64,000 bases of DNA from Diabrotica undecimpunctata (lineage: Eukaryota > Arthropoda > Insecta > Coleoptera > Chrysomelidae): NCBI RefSeq assembly GCF_040954645.1, contig NC_092803.1, positions 85,484,417 to 85,548,416 on the forward strand, in the 5' to 3' direction. Below the pieces are notes generated by a model. The model worked only from the letters and a program-made list of their open reading frames with translations, ran no database searches and was not told the origin of the DNA. The translations under genes were made by a program, and so were the position numbers. This document shows, piece after piece, positions 20,740 through 31,409 of this stretch. Numbering within the stretch: position 1 is the stretch's first letter; every line of letters starts with the position of its first letter.

Positions 20740-23520
20740 AACGTACAACAATGTGTAAGGTATCGATGGAAAGGGGAGGTGAGAACGAATATGTCAAGAT
20801 AAAAAGCAAACGCAAAGACAATGCCAAAACGGTACTAAGCTTGAAACGTCTGAACAACTCAACGTATGACAAAGTGGAAGGTATCGATGAAAAGGGGAGG
20901 GGCAATGAATATCTTTTATCTGAATACGATAAAAATAAAACGTAAAGACATTGCCAAAACGGCACTAATCTTGTAACGTCCAAACGGCTCAACGTACAAC
21001 AACAAGCAAGTTATCGATGGAAAGAGGAGGTTGTAACGAATATGTTAAGATAAAAATAAAACGCAAAGACATTGCCAAAACGGCACTAAGCTTGAAACGT
21101 CTAAACAGGTCAACGTACAACAATGTGTAAGGTATCGTTGGAAAGGGGAGTTGAGAACGAATATGTTAAGACAAAAAGTAAACGCAAAGACAATGCCAAA
21201 ACGGCATTACGTCATCTCTCCGTTGTTATGGGTCAGATCGTGACGTGCGAGGTATCGATGAAAAGGGGTAACCAATACGTTAACACAAAAACAAACGCAA
21301 AAGACATTGCCAAAAAGGCACTGATGTAACGTCCAAACGGCTCAACGTACAACAACGTGTAGGATATCGATAGAAAGGGGTGGGGAGAACGAATATGTTA
21401 AGATAAAAATAAAACGCAACGACATTGACAAAACGGCACTAAGCTTGAAACGTCTAAACAGGTCAACGTACAACAATGTGTAAGGTATCGTTGGAAAGGG
21501 GAGTTGAGAACAAATATGTTAAGACAAAAAGTAAACGCAAAGACAATGCCAAAACGGCATTACGTTATCTCTCCGTTGTTATGGGTCAGATCGTGACGTG
21601 CGAGGTATCGATGAAAAGGGGTAACCAATACGTTAACACAAAAACAAACGCAAAAGACATTGCCAAAAAGGCACTAAGATGTAACGTCCAAACGGCTCAA
21701 CGTACAACAAAGTGCAAGGTATCGGTGGAAAGGAAAGGTTGTAACGAATATGTTAAGATAAAAATAAAGCGCAAAGGCATTGCCAAAACGGCACTAAGCT
21801 TGTAACGTTCAAACGAATCAACGTACAACAATGTGCAAGGTATCGATGGAAAGAGGAAGTGGTAATGAATATGCTAAGATAAAAAGCAAACGTAAAAATA
21901 TTGCCAAAAGGATACTAAGCTTGAAACGTCTAAACAACTCAACGTACACCAACATGCAATGTATCGATGGAAAAGAGAAGTGGTAATGAATGTGTTAAAA
22001 TAAAAAAAAAACGCAAAGACAATGCCAAAACGGCACTAAGCTTAAAACGTCTAAACAACTCAACGTACGAAAACGTGCAAGGTATCGATGGAAAGGGGAG
22101 GTGGTAATGAATATGTTAAGAGAATAGGCAAACGTAAAGACACTGCCAAAAGAACATTAAACTTAAAACGTCTAAACAGCTTAACGTACGACAACGTACA
22201 AGGTATCGATGGAAAGTGGCGGTGAGAACGAATATGTTAAGATAAAAATCAAACGTAAAGACATTGCCAAAGGACACTAAGTTTGTAACGTCCAAACAAC
22301 TCAACGTACGACAACGTGCAAGGTATCGATGGAAAGGGGAGGTGGTAATGATTATGTTAAGATAAAAATCAAACGAAAAGACATTGCTAAAAGGACACTA
22401 AGCTTGAGACGGCTAAACAACTTAACGTACGACAACGTGCAAGGTATTGATGGATAAGGGAGGTTGTAACGAATATGTTAAGATAAAAATAAAGCGCAAA
22501 GACATTGCCAAAAGGACACTAAGCTTGAAACGGCTAAACAACTTAACGTACGACAACGTGTAAGGGATCGATGGAAAGGGTAGGTGAGAACGAATATGTT
22601 AAGATAAAAAGCAAACGCAAAGACAATGCCAAAACGGTACTAAGCTTGAAACGTCTGAACAACTCAACATATGACAAAGTGGAAGGTATCGATAGAAAGG
22701 GGAGGGGGTAACGAATATGTTAAGGTAAAAATCAAACGTCAAGACATTGCCAAAAAGGAGACTAAGCTTCAAACGTCCAAACGGCTCAACGTACAACAAC
22801 GTGTAGGATATCGATAGAAAGGGGTGGGGAGAACGAATATGTTAAGATAAAAATAAAACGCAACGACATTGACAAAAGTACACTAAGTTTGAAATGTCTA
22901 AACAACTCAACGTACGACAATGTGCAAGGTATCGATGGAAAGGGTAGGTGTTATTAAATATGTTAAAATAAAAAGCAAACGCAAAAACAATGCCAAAAAG
23001 GCAATAAGTTTGAAACGTCTAAACAACTCCACGTACGACAACGTGGAAGGTATCGATAGAAAGGGGAGGTGGTAATGAATACGTTAAGGTAAAAATCAAA
23101 CGTAAGGACATTGTCAAAAAGACACTAAGCTTAAAACATCTAAACAACTTAACGTACGACAACATGCAAAGTTTCGATGGAAAGGGGAGGTGGTAATGAA
23201 TACGTTAACACAAAAAACAAAGATGACGGTATTGGCAAAAGGACACTAAGCTTGTAAGTCTAAACGGCTCAACGTACAATAGCGTGCAAGGTATCGATAG
23301 AAAGGGGGTGGTCACGAACATGCTAAAACAAAACACAAATGCATAAACATTGCCAAAACGGCACTACAGCAAATCTCTGTTGTTATTAATAAGATTACTA
23401 CGTGTAACACGTTAACTGAAAGAGGAGCGATATTTAATACGTAAACACAAAAAACAAAAGACAAAGACATTGTCAAAACGGCACTATATCGGATCTTTGT
23501 TGCTACTAATCGGACATAGA
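20740..23520 (+). repeat. Satellite array, ~120-bp monomer, about 23 units
   Basis: Each unit contains GGTATCGATGGAAAGGGGAG, an AACGAATATGTTAAGATAAA stretch, CAAACGCAAAGACATTGCCA and usually AAACGTCTAAACAACTCAAC. Starts fall every 112-131 bp, mostly 118-123. A block of three monomers (21123-21475) is repeated almost exactly at 21476-21828, a local higher-order unit. Units near 21200, 21560 and 23350-23520 carry the variant CATTACGTCATCTCTCCGTT, matching the dispersed repeats at 3971 and 24243. Because 120 is a multiple of three, short open frames with 40-residue periodicity arise by chance. Confidence 0.9.
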
Positions 23521-24242
23521 AAATAATGATCAAAGCAGTCTACATGCAAACATTAAAAAACATTGAAAATCATGAGAGGCAACACGTAATAAAAATACTT
23601 TAAAAAACATCAAAAATCATGAAAGGCAACACGCAAAAAGTAATAAACACATACAGCCAAGAAAATAATATTCACAAGCAGTACACATCAAAGAAAATAC
23701 GGTTAAAATACATACTCAATTATGCAAACGAGACATGAACCTGTAAATTAACAACAAAGAATTGTAAAAACGTAGCGAGTACATACTTAGACAGGCGTAA
23801 TCTTTGGAAAAAAACGAGAGACAACCGAACAAAAAATTTGTAAAATATGCTCAAATACCAGAAAACTATGTTAAATACTATCAAAATAAATACCTGCAAA
23901 GAAAAATGAACAAAATATGGCGTGAACAATGGTAAAATATAATAAACTATGTAAAAACAGTCAAAAAAAAACATTCTATAAAGAAAGAAGAAGCAAAAAA
24001 AAAATTAAAAATATATAATTGTAACTATATACGAATAAATGTTGCTGTGTTCCTTCTTAATGGTAGTCCTTTTATTAAAAAATACATTGTTTATGTTGTT
24101 GTTGTTTTATTTAAATTCCATTACTCTATGTATCTCAAGCGACGTCTTGCGTCGACTGTCACATACCTGTCACGTCCTACGTCGAATGTCACGTCATTTC
24201 ACGTGACATTTCACGTTCTGCGTAGACTGTCACGTTCTGTTA
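23521..24242. other. A-rich DNA without genes
   Basis: A 40-base block (AAAAAACATTGAAAATCATG...) is present twice, near 23552 and 23602, slightly diverged. At 24136-24240 a short GTCACGT/GCGTCGACTGTCA-rich run leads into the next repeat. No coding sequence was seen. Confidence 0.45.
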
Positions 24243-24532
24243 GGCACTGTAAGGAAAAGAAGAAGAATGTTCATATTGAACGTTGCCAGAAGCCAAACAG
24301 TTGGCTTCTGTGTGTGTGTCTGTGTCAACAACGCTTTCATTTGACACCCCAGACGTCAAAATCAGGCCAATAGCAACGAAGATACGTTCTAGCGCCCATT
24401 TGGCAATGCCGCCATCTTCGTTTTTTTTTATCTCAACGTATTTCCCGTCTCCTCCCCGTTCCAACGAGCCCTCGTACGTCACTATCGGACCAATAGAAAC
24501 GAAGATATGACGTAATGCCCTTTCGGTATGCT
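24243..24532 (-). repeat. Dispersed repeat related to the 120-bp satellite, copy 2
   Basis: Inverted relative to the copy at 3971-4261. It starts on the plus strand with GGCACTGTAAGGAAAAGAAG and ends ...GGTATGCTCC, and differs by scattered substitutions and small indels. It follows the satellite array after a 720-bp gap. A further partial unit (CCAACAAGCCCTCGTACGTC) lies at about 24582-24601. Confidence 0.75.
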
Positions 24533-24689
24533 CCGATGCGTACGGCAGATACTGCGTTCAACCCCATTTTTCATCACCTTTCCAACAAGCCCTCGTACGT
24601 CATCCTACGTTAAGCCGTTTGGCAGTTACGACCGGGGGTTCCGATTTTAGGGGTTGTGATTTAAGGAATGGCTCTAGAACCGTGTAGCC

Positions 24690-25330
24690 GATCTACTGTT
24701 ATCACTGAAGGTTTTTTATAGAATACTATTTACCAGCTGTCTGTGAGTATCTATGAGGGCAGATTTGTAATTCGACAAGGAAGACAAATTGAACCTCGTT
24801 TTATTTAATATTATTCATGACGATATAATAAGAAAATGTGTAAAATAAGGAAATACAAAATCAGAGAACTATGTGCTAGTAACAAGTAACGAAATCGGTA
24901 TGCAATAGCGCTTGCACCACTTTAATAAAACCACTGAGTACTTTAACATAATAATTTCCAATAATTAAACATAAAAAACATAAAACCTTTCAACTTCCAT
25001 ATATTTTATCCAACATGACAACGTGATTAAAACACAACGAATACCACCAGAAAAGATATATCAAAGCTATAAGATTAAAGTAGAACTGAGATATTACCAA
25101 GAAAGACATTCAATTATTAATTTGTATTTAAATACTATATATTTAAATTGACTTGTTTAACTATTTTGTTAGGTGTTGAATGTTGCTGTGGACCGAGCAT
25201 CGGCAACTCTGTTTGTTTAAAGTTTATTCTAGAATACTATGTATCGAAGCCGTCCGAGAAACATCTATTTGGACAGATATCTGTGTTTCAATTTGGTAAG
25301 GAAAATATATTGAACCGTATTTGCTTTAAT
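24690..25330 (+). repeat. Diverged unit(s) of the ~520-bp repeat
   Basis: Contains the same landmarks as 9763-10817: CCAGCTGTCTGTGAGTATCT, ATGAGGGCAGATTTGTAATT, CATAATAATTTCCAATAATT and CCACCAGAAAAGATATATCA. A second, more diverged unit (CCGTCCGAGAAACATCTATT) follows to about 25330. Confidence 0.75.
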
Positions 25331-25930
25331 AAAATTCATCATCATCCAGCCTCAAAAGTCCACTGCAGAACGTAGTTCCCTTTTTCGGTTTTCCAACCCC
25401 ATCTATCTTGCGCCACTCTCATCCAGATTTGATTTTGTCTTCTTAAATAGTCAGTCCATCGTGTAGGTGGACGACCTACCCTTTTTTGTCTTCTCTTGGT
25501 CTCCATTCCAATAACCTCGCTGATCCTTCATTCAAGCTATGTGTCCTGCCCATCTCTATTTTAGTCTGGCTATCCTTTTGATGACGTCAGTCACCTTAGT
25601 TCTTTTTTTGACCCCTTCGTTTTTTACTTTGTCTCGCAGAGTTATTCCTAACATGGATCGCTCCATTCTTCTCCGTACGACTCTTGGTTTGATAGCCGAG
25701 ACTTTTGTTGGAGTTAGTGTTTCTGCTCCGTATGTCATTACTGGGAGGACCATTGATCAAATATTTTTTTCTTTAGGTATGTGTGCAGCTCATTTTTAAA
25801 AGTTTCTCTCAGCTTTCTATATGCTGCCCACCCAGGACCGATTCTTGTCTTCAGTTCATGGGTGTGATTATCCCAGCCAATCATAATTTTATGTCCTAAA
25901 GACAAATTCACGAGAGGATTTTAGTACATT
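25331..25930 (-). pseudogene. RTE-type LINE fragment, RT C-terminus
   Basis: On the minus strand the frame reads VLPVMTYGAETLTPTKVSA, then RRMERSMLGITLRDKV, KKRTKVTDVIKRIARLKW, and after a frame change WRPPTRWTDYLRRQNQIWMR-like sequence. This is the conserved C-terminal tail of RTE/BovB-type LINE polymerases. The 3' end lies near 25330 beside short ATCATCATC repeats, and upstream sequence fades near 25930. It is a 5'-truncated dead copy, as is usual for LINEs. Confidence 0.7.
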
Positions 25931-26424
25931 GCTTATGAGAAGCGACGTTGCCGCTTAGGCCGCTAGGCACGTTCATAGTCTCCAGGTGTGATACAGGACC
26001 GCGTTGGCCCTCCTGTAGGATAACATTAAATCATGCAATCCTATTAGAAGTAAATGTAACATTATTTACAACTTCAAGATTTTGCAAATTACACAAAATT
26101 TAATAAAACTATTTTCTTTGAAATCTTTTTTTAGTTATTTATTGTACAAGACGATAAAATTGTACTTTATCTTCGAGAGCGTTTTTTAGCGTCAAGACGT
26201 CAGTCGAGACGCTAATTATACTCGAGAAGATAATGCAAGACTTCAAGTTCAGGTGAAAAATAGAATTTCAAAGAAAATTGTAATTTTTAGCACAAAAATC
26301 GCAATTGTGTTGCTTCGTTGCTAGGAATATGAATTACTCTGTCAACAAATGTCAAATAAATGTTTCGTTTTGGTTTTTGCGGAGAATATTGTTGCGTTTT
26401 GTGTACAAAGTGAATAAATACGAA
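25931..26424. other. Non-coding, with an imperfect palindrome at 26158-26232
   Basis: The palindrome has TTATCTTC... outer arms (matching CTCGAGAAGATAA) and an inner perfect 8-bp stem TTAGCGTC/GACGCTAA around AAGACGTCAGTC. It may be a transposon end or hairpin; no gene was seen. Confidence 0.45.
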
Positions 26425-26592
26425 ATGGACGGAAAAGAATTGACACAAGAAAAGGAAAACTTGCCATCAGATGTAGAAAATGCAGCGTTGAAAGCAGAAA
26501 GTTTACTGTTACCACAAAAATCTAGGATGATGTATGAGAAAGAATACCATTTAATTCTTAATGTGTTTATATTTGAAAATTTTATTAAATAA
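26425..26592 (+). pseudogene. Short N-terminal piece resembling a multicopy insect tyrosine-recombinase-like family
   Basis: The ATG at 26425 opens a 55-codon frame. After an acidic start it reads LPSDVENAALKAESLLLPQK and SRMMYEKEY. That resembles the start of SAM-like core-binding domains in Crypton/DIRS-type recombinase relatives in insects. Similarity ends after YEKEY and the frame stops at 26592. The open frame extends upstream to 26305 without support. I infer a truncated copy; the family name is from pattern memory and weak. Confidence 0.3.
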
Positions 26593-26762
26593 AAAAAAGT
26601 TGAAACATTTTATCTACCCTTGCGCAACAGTTGTGTGCTGGCATCGATAGTGTCCACATCAATTAAGTGCTAATTAGTTTTCAATTTCTAAGCAGTTAAA
26701 GTTAAGTTGTTTAAATAGTAAGGAATAATAAAACAAGGTAGGATTGTTCTTTATATTTAAAA

Positions 26763-28022
26763 ATGGATGATTCTTCGGGTGGCGAAAAGCCACCCCCTGA
26801 TAAAGGTGAAAAAATGGAGGCAGTAAGTGCCCGTTTTGATTTAAATAATAGGTATAAATCTTCTGATAAAGGCCCGTTTTTTGTTTTTGTCGAGTCCATC
26901 GACCCAAATATTAAACGTTTATCACCAGTCCGAGTAGGTCATTATTTATTCATTAATAACTTTTTTAAGAAAGATGTTGTCGATATTAAACTCGTCGGTA
27001 GAAATAAAGTGAAAGTAATTTTTAATTCTTACACTTGTGCAAATAGTTTAGTCAATCACGACATAATTATTTCTAACAAATTTATTGCTTATATTCCGAT
27101 TTTTTTTAATCACAAAAAAGGAATAATTAGACAAGTTGATACTTTTTTGGACGAAAATTATATGATGAATAATATTATTTTCGACCAAAAAATAACCGAG
27201 GTAAGACGTATGAAAAGAAAACTTATTGATTCAGATAATGAAACTATTTTTGTTCCTAGGCAAATGGTAATTTTAACATTTGAAGGAAATATTATTCCTC
27301 AATATATTACATTAGATTTGGTAAGGTTTCAAGTTGAACAATACATATACCCTGTAGTACAGTGTTTAAATTGTTTTAAATTTGGTCATACTCTCAGACA
27401 GTGTAAGTCCACTTTCAACTTATGCAAAAATTGTGGCAAAGAACACGAAGACAACTCTCGTTGTAGTAACTCACAATATTGTCTTCACTGTAAAACAAAC
27501 GATCATACGACTCTAACGAAACAATGCCCAGCTTATCAACATCAATATAATATTAAAAAAATAATGGCGATTGAGAATACTACATTTAAAGAAGCTGAGT
27601 TTTTAGCAAAAACTCCATCCTATGCCAAAATCATGACACATAATAAATTTGAATTGCTTAGTAACTTAAATAACTTTCTCCAACTCCCGACTGCGGCAAA
27701 TGACCGTACAGTAAACAATTCATTCGTTCCTAAACCTAAACAAAATTCTAATCCTCTTAAACGAAAAGCCATATCCCCGACTCAATGTAAAACTGCCTTA
27801 CAATTTCCTTCAACTTCTAAAATAAAATCAGTGTCACATCCTATAATTCTTAACCCATATCGTAATGAGTTTATAGCATATAAAGAAAAAATACAATTAC
27901 AAATTCTACAAGAAATTCCATTTGCTTTAGAAAGAATAATTAAACAAATTGACCCCAAACTAGTCTCAGTTGAATTTCAAAAAGTCACTCAAAATGAAAT
28001 CAGAAATATACTTTCTTGTTAA
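26763..28022 (+). CDS. ORF1 protein of the I-like LINE, three zinc knuckles
   Basis: An intact 419-codon frame starts at ATG 26763. The middle holds an RRM-like region (residues ~38-190, including FFVFVESI and VKVIFNSYTCANSLV). Then come knuckles CLNCFKFGHTLRQC (CX2CX4HX4C), CKNCGKEHEDNSRC and CLHCKTNDHTTLTKQC. The C-terminus is basic and Ser/Pro-rich. Such proteins bind element RNA and escort the particle to DNA. It ends 16 bases before the ORF2 ATG at 28039, so translation of ORF2 probably depends on reinitiation. No damage was seen in this frame, in contrast to ORF2. Confidence 0.85.
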   Translation: MDDSSGGEKPPPDKGEKMEAVSARFDLNNRYKSSDKGPFFVFVESIDPNIKRLSPVRVGHYLFINNFFKKDVVDIKLVGRNKVKVIFNSYTCANSLVNHDIIISNKFIAYIPIFFNHKKGIIRQVDTFLDENYMMNNIIFDQKITEVRRMKRKLIDSDNETIFVPRQMVILTFEGNIIPQYITLDLVRFQVEQYIYPVVQCLNCFKFGHTLRQCKSTFNLCKNCGKEHEDNSRCSNSQYCLHCKTNDHTTLTKQCPAYQHQYNIKKIMAIENTTFKEAEFLAKTPSYAKIMTHNKFELLSNLNNFLQLPTAANDRTVNNSFVPKPKQNSNPLKRKAISPTQCKTALQFPSTSKIKSVSHPIILNPYRNEFIAYKEKIQLQILQEIPFALERIIKQIDPKLVSVEFQKVTQNEIRNILSC

Positions 28023-28038
28023 TCAGACAACGATAGTG

Positions 28039-29811
28039 ATGGGGAATCATAGAACACTTAATATTCTTCAGTGGAACTGCCAATCTATTATAAAACAAAA
28101 GACTAATTTGCTTAATTTTCTAGAAAATCATACAATTGATGTCATTCTTCTGAACGAAACTTGATTGTCACAAAATAAAAATTTATATATTAAAGGTTTT
28201 AATAATGTTAGAGTTGATCGACGTGACGGCTATGGAGGCGTTGCTGTTTTAGTTGCAAACAACATTTTCTTTTCAGATCTAAAATTCAAAACAAATTATA
28301 ATCCAAATATAGAGGTTTTCGGTGTTTTTCTAGAACAAGTAAAATTATCAATACTATGTGTTTACAAACCTCCTAAAATATATGTCTCATCCAAAGATTG
28401 GGAAAATTTATTTGGACAAATTAAAGGCAGAGTTTTAATTGGGGGCGACTTTAATAGTCATCACTGTAGGTGGGGTTCCATACAGGATAGTTCACAAGGT
28501 AATATTTTAGCTGACGCTTTAGACAATACTAATCTAATTTTACTCAATGACGGAAGATCAACCAAAATATCCAGACCAAACGAACGTCCTTCAATGATAG
28601 ACTTAACATTAGTATCTCCTCATTTAACAGGCTTTACTACCTGGAATCCTCTAAATGACTCACTAGCTACAATCCACATCCCTATCCAAATCACCCTAGA
28701 TTTGAAATATTCCCCAAGAACAATCCATACCTCCACAAAATGGAAAGAGTCTTCAGCGAACTGGTCTATATTTGAAAATTACTTAGAAAAATGCCTTCTA
28801 GACACTCATTCTATAGATGTTACATCTTTGGAAATGTTTAATAACTTAGCGAAAAATAAAAACAATTAGCGAAGCTGCAGACTCTGCTATGATTACTCAA
28901 AAATCATTTCAACCAAAATCCGGTCTTCCCGTATGGTGGGACGACGAATGTAAAAATTTAATATCGTGTCGAAAAAAAGCTTTTCGAGAGTATAATATTG
29001 TCTCAAATCTTGAAAATTATCTAAAATTTAAACACATCCAAGCCAAATGCAAAGTTGCTTTTATGAAAAAACAAAAAACATCTTGGATCAACTTTGTAAA
29101 TACTATCAATAAAAATACACCGCTCAACAAAATATGGAAATTTGTTAATAAAATGGCTAACAAAAATTATCATTCAAAGACACAACCAATTTCTACTGAG
29201 CTAATAGAAGAGTTACTTGACAAGTTCGCTCCACCATACGTTCAAGACCAATTAAAACACGTATCAATATGCAATTCCAGTAAATTTAAATTACTAGAAA
29301 ATCCAATAAACATCCAAGAACTGAATGCAGCTATTAAAATATCAAAATCTACTGCGCTCGGGAAAGATTATATCACTTATTCCATAATTAACCACCTTCC
29401 CGATAAGGCAAAAAATCATTTATTGAAAATATTTAATGATTGGCTTTTGAAAGGAAATTACATTAACAAAATGAAAGAAACAATTATATGTCTTTTTATT
29501 AAACCCAACAAAGACAAAACTCTCTCACCGTCTCATCGACCCATTTCTCTATTGTCTTGTATAACAAAAACTTTCGAAAGAATTATCAAAAATCGTCTTA
29601 ACTGGACAGTCGAACACTATAATCTTTTGCCAAGCACTCAATATGGATTTCGATCTGGTCTGGGAACACTAGATGCAATAAGTCACTTAACAACAGATAT
29701 CCAACTAAATTTTTCAAAAAATAAATATTTAGCATGTTTCTTTCTAGACCTTAAAGGCGCTTACGACTGTGTTAATTTACCAGTAATGCATTCAAAGTTA
29801 TGCAAACTGGG
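28039..29811 (+). pseudogene. ORF2 of the I-like LINE: endonuclease and partial RT
   Basis: The ATG at 28039 starts an endonuclease with LNILQWNCQSI, VILLNET, RVLIGGDFNSHHCRWG and MIDLTLVSP. A TGA at 28162-28164 replaces the Trp of the usual NETW motif, with the same frame continuing after it. Near 28860 a base change in an A-run shifts the frame. The RT then reads KSTALGKDYITY, HRPISLLSCITKTFERIIKN, TQYGFRSGLGTLDAI and CFFLDLKGAYDCVN (first catalytic Asp). The YxDD block is not reached. The block pattern fits the I/Nimb group better than Jockey. The product would be inactive. Confidence 0.8.
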
Positions 29812-31200
29812 GTTGTTATTTGCACCCACCAAATTTACCCTTGGTATTTTGTAGATTAAATTTGTCAAACTCACTTCTTCTATTAATTTTCTGTTTACCA
29901 ATGTTATTTCTGAACCGGTGTCTATCAAAATTTTGATTGGTCTATTTTTGATGAAACCATCTACAAATTTTAAATTAACTCCTCTTCTTTCCTCATTATT
30001 TCTTGCTAATTTAATAAATTCCTTCGGGTGACAAAAAATTCCTGCCTGGTTTTTTGGTTTTAGTGGGTGCTTTCGTGAAAAACCGACTGTTGTTCTTCCG
30101 TATTTCTTCTTTCATCGTTGTGTCTTTCATCCTTATTTTCTTCTATTTGTGTATGATTTACCTCTCTTCTATTTTCTTTTGGTCTGTCATATCCGTTCCG
30201 GTTTCCACGATATTCCTGTTCATTTCGTCTATTGTAATTTCTGTTTTCAGGATATGCGCGTGTGTTATTTCTGTTGTGATTTTCTCGATATCTGTCCTCA
30301 TTCCATGGCAGATTTCTGAAATCATCATTTCCTCTTATGTTTTCCCTATTTTCGTTTTCCCTCCTCGGAATAAATTCTCGTCTGGTGTAATCCCTCCTAA
30401 AATTTTGTCCTCTCTCTCTTTGTATTCCTGAGTTTCTCGGTGTCTGTAATTTTCTTGTGACCTTCTTGCTCTTCTTTCCTGCATCCGTGATGCCCTTATT
30501 TGTAGGAATTGGCATAAACTATCGATGTCTTTGTAGTTTTGTAGATTGATTTGATCTTCAATTGTGTCATCAAAGTGTCTTGCAATCAACTGTACATTTA
30601 TTACAAGCAAATGTACATTTGCAATGCGTATGTTTTTTCTGATATACCCATCCTCTCATGGTATTTCCCATTCTGCAACTCCTTGTTTATCTGTAATTGC
30701 TCTGTCTTTCCCCAGAAAAAACTCAGAAATTTATTTTCAAATTCTTGCCAATTTTCAAATTCCTCCACTTTGCTGTCGAACCATAGACTCACCTCATCTT
30801 TGAGATGATTCCTGATCATTTCCTTAGCTGTCTCAAAGTTTCCCATGTATTGTATCTTCTTCTTTAGATTATTCATGAACGGTACGGGGTGCAGTTTTCT
30901 TACATCCCCGCCAAACTGTAATTTCGCTTCGCTTGTTCCATAGATGATAACTTCTTTTCTCTCTACTCCTCTTAGTTCAATTTTTGCCATTTGTTTTTCA
31001 TTTTGCTTTAATCTCCTTTCTACTTCTTTTCTGTCTTCTTGTAGCGCCATTTCAAATTTTTCTTCTAACTGTTCTAATTCCTTTTTCTGGACAGTCTTAA
31101 TATCTTTAATTTTAGTTTCTATTTCTTCTATCTGCATCTCTAGTTTCCTCTTTGTTTCTTCTCTGACTTTTTCAAAACAGACTTTTACATCATTTTCATA
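29812..31200 (-). pseudogene. Gypsy A fragment: Gag and start of protease, relative of gypsy B and C
   Basis: The minus strand starts near 31200 with a coiled-coil region (IKDIKTVQKKELEQLEEKFE). A capsid segment follows (KEMIRNHLKDEVSLWFDSK, FENKFLSFFWGKTEQLQ). After a frame change comes an Arg/Asn/Glu-rich tail without zinc knuckles (RYRENHNRNNTRAYPENRN), ending at 30060. The protease follows in the -1 frame: PIKILIDTGSEITLV, ending with VGANNN at about 29813. Coiled coil, WFxxK/FWG capsid and RN-rich tail match Gag B. It is cut at both ends. Confidence 0.75.
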
Positions 31201-31204
31201 TTTT

Positions 31205-31400
31205 GATCAGATAAAAGGCATATATCGAGCACAGTTTAATTTAATCTTGCCCAAGTACTTTCGATCCCTAGATTATCTTCAGGGGCATTTCGTCAATTGT
31301 GGCCTATCCGGCAAGAACAAGATGTCATAAACATATAAATGTACATTACACTACACTACAAATGGACAAACAAACACTTTAAAATTATTTAAGAAAGGCT
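31205..31400 (-). ncRNA. Penelope-like end with hammerhead ribozyme motif 2
   Basis: Homologous to 8600-8830. On the minus strand CTGAAGA (31276-31282) is followed by a short AATC-TAGG-GATC hairpin and GAAA (31259-31262). Helix III is AGTACT, a perfect palindrome. Helix I is a perfect 5-bp TGCCC/GGGCA. One base change weakens helix II. No coding part of the element is present. Confidence 0.6.
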
Positions 31401-31409
31401 ACATTACGT

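Larger units (their letters stand above)
26600..29811 (+). mobile_element. I-like non-LTR retrotransposon, 3' half lost
   Basis: A 5' leader, an intact ORF1 and an ORF2 beginning are all present, but the element stops inside the reverse transcriptase at about 29812, where minus-strand gypsy protease sequence begins. LINEs usually lose their 5' end; loss of the 3' end here points to a later deletion or rearrangement. Confidence 0.8.

Noticed and set aside
20712..20945. Basic protein from the satellite array
   Set aside because: Arises because the monomer is 120 bp; frames are broken in most units and no start or stop is conserved.
20740..23520. CRISPR-like array
   Set aside because: Unit length, lack of short identical repeats with unique spacers, and the animal context all point to satellite DNA.
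24136..24240. Minisatellite of GTCACGT units
   Set aside because: Repeats are irregular and too short to define a unit.
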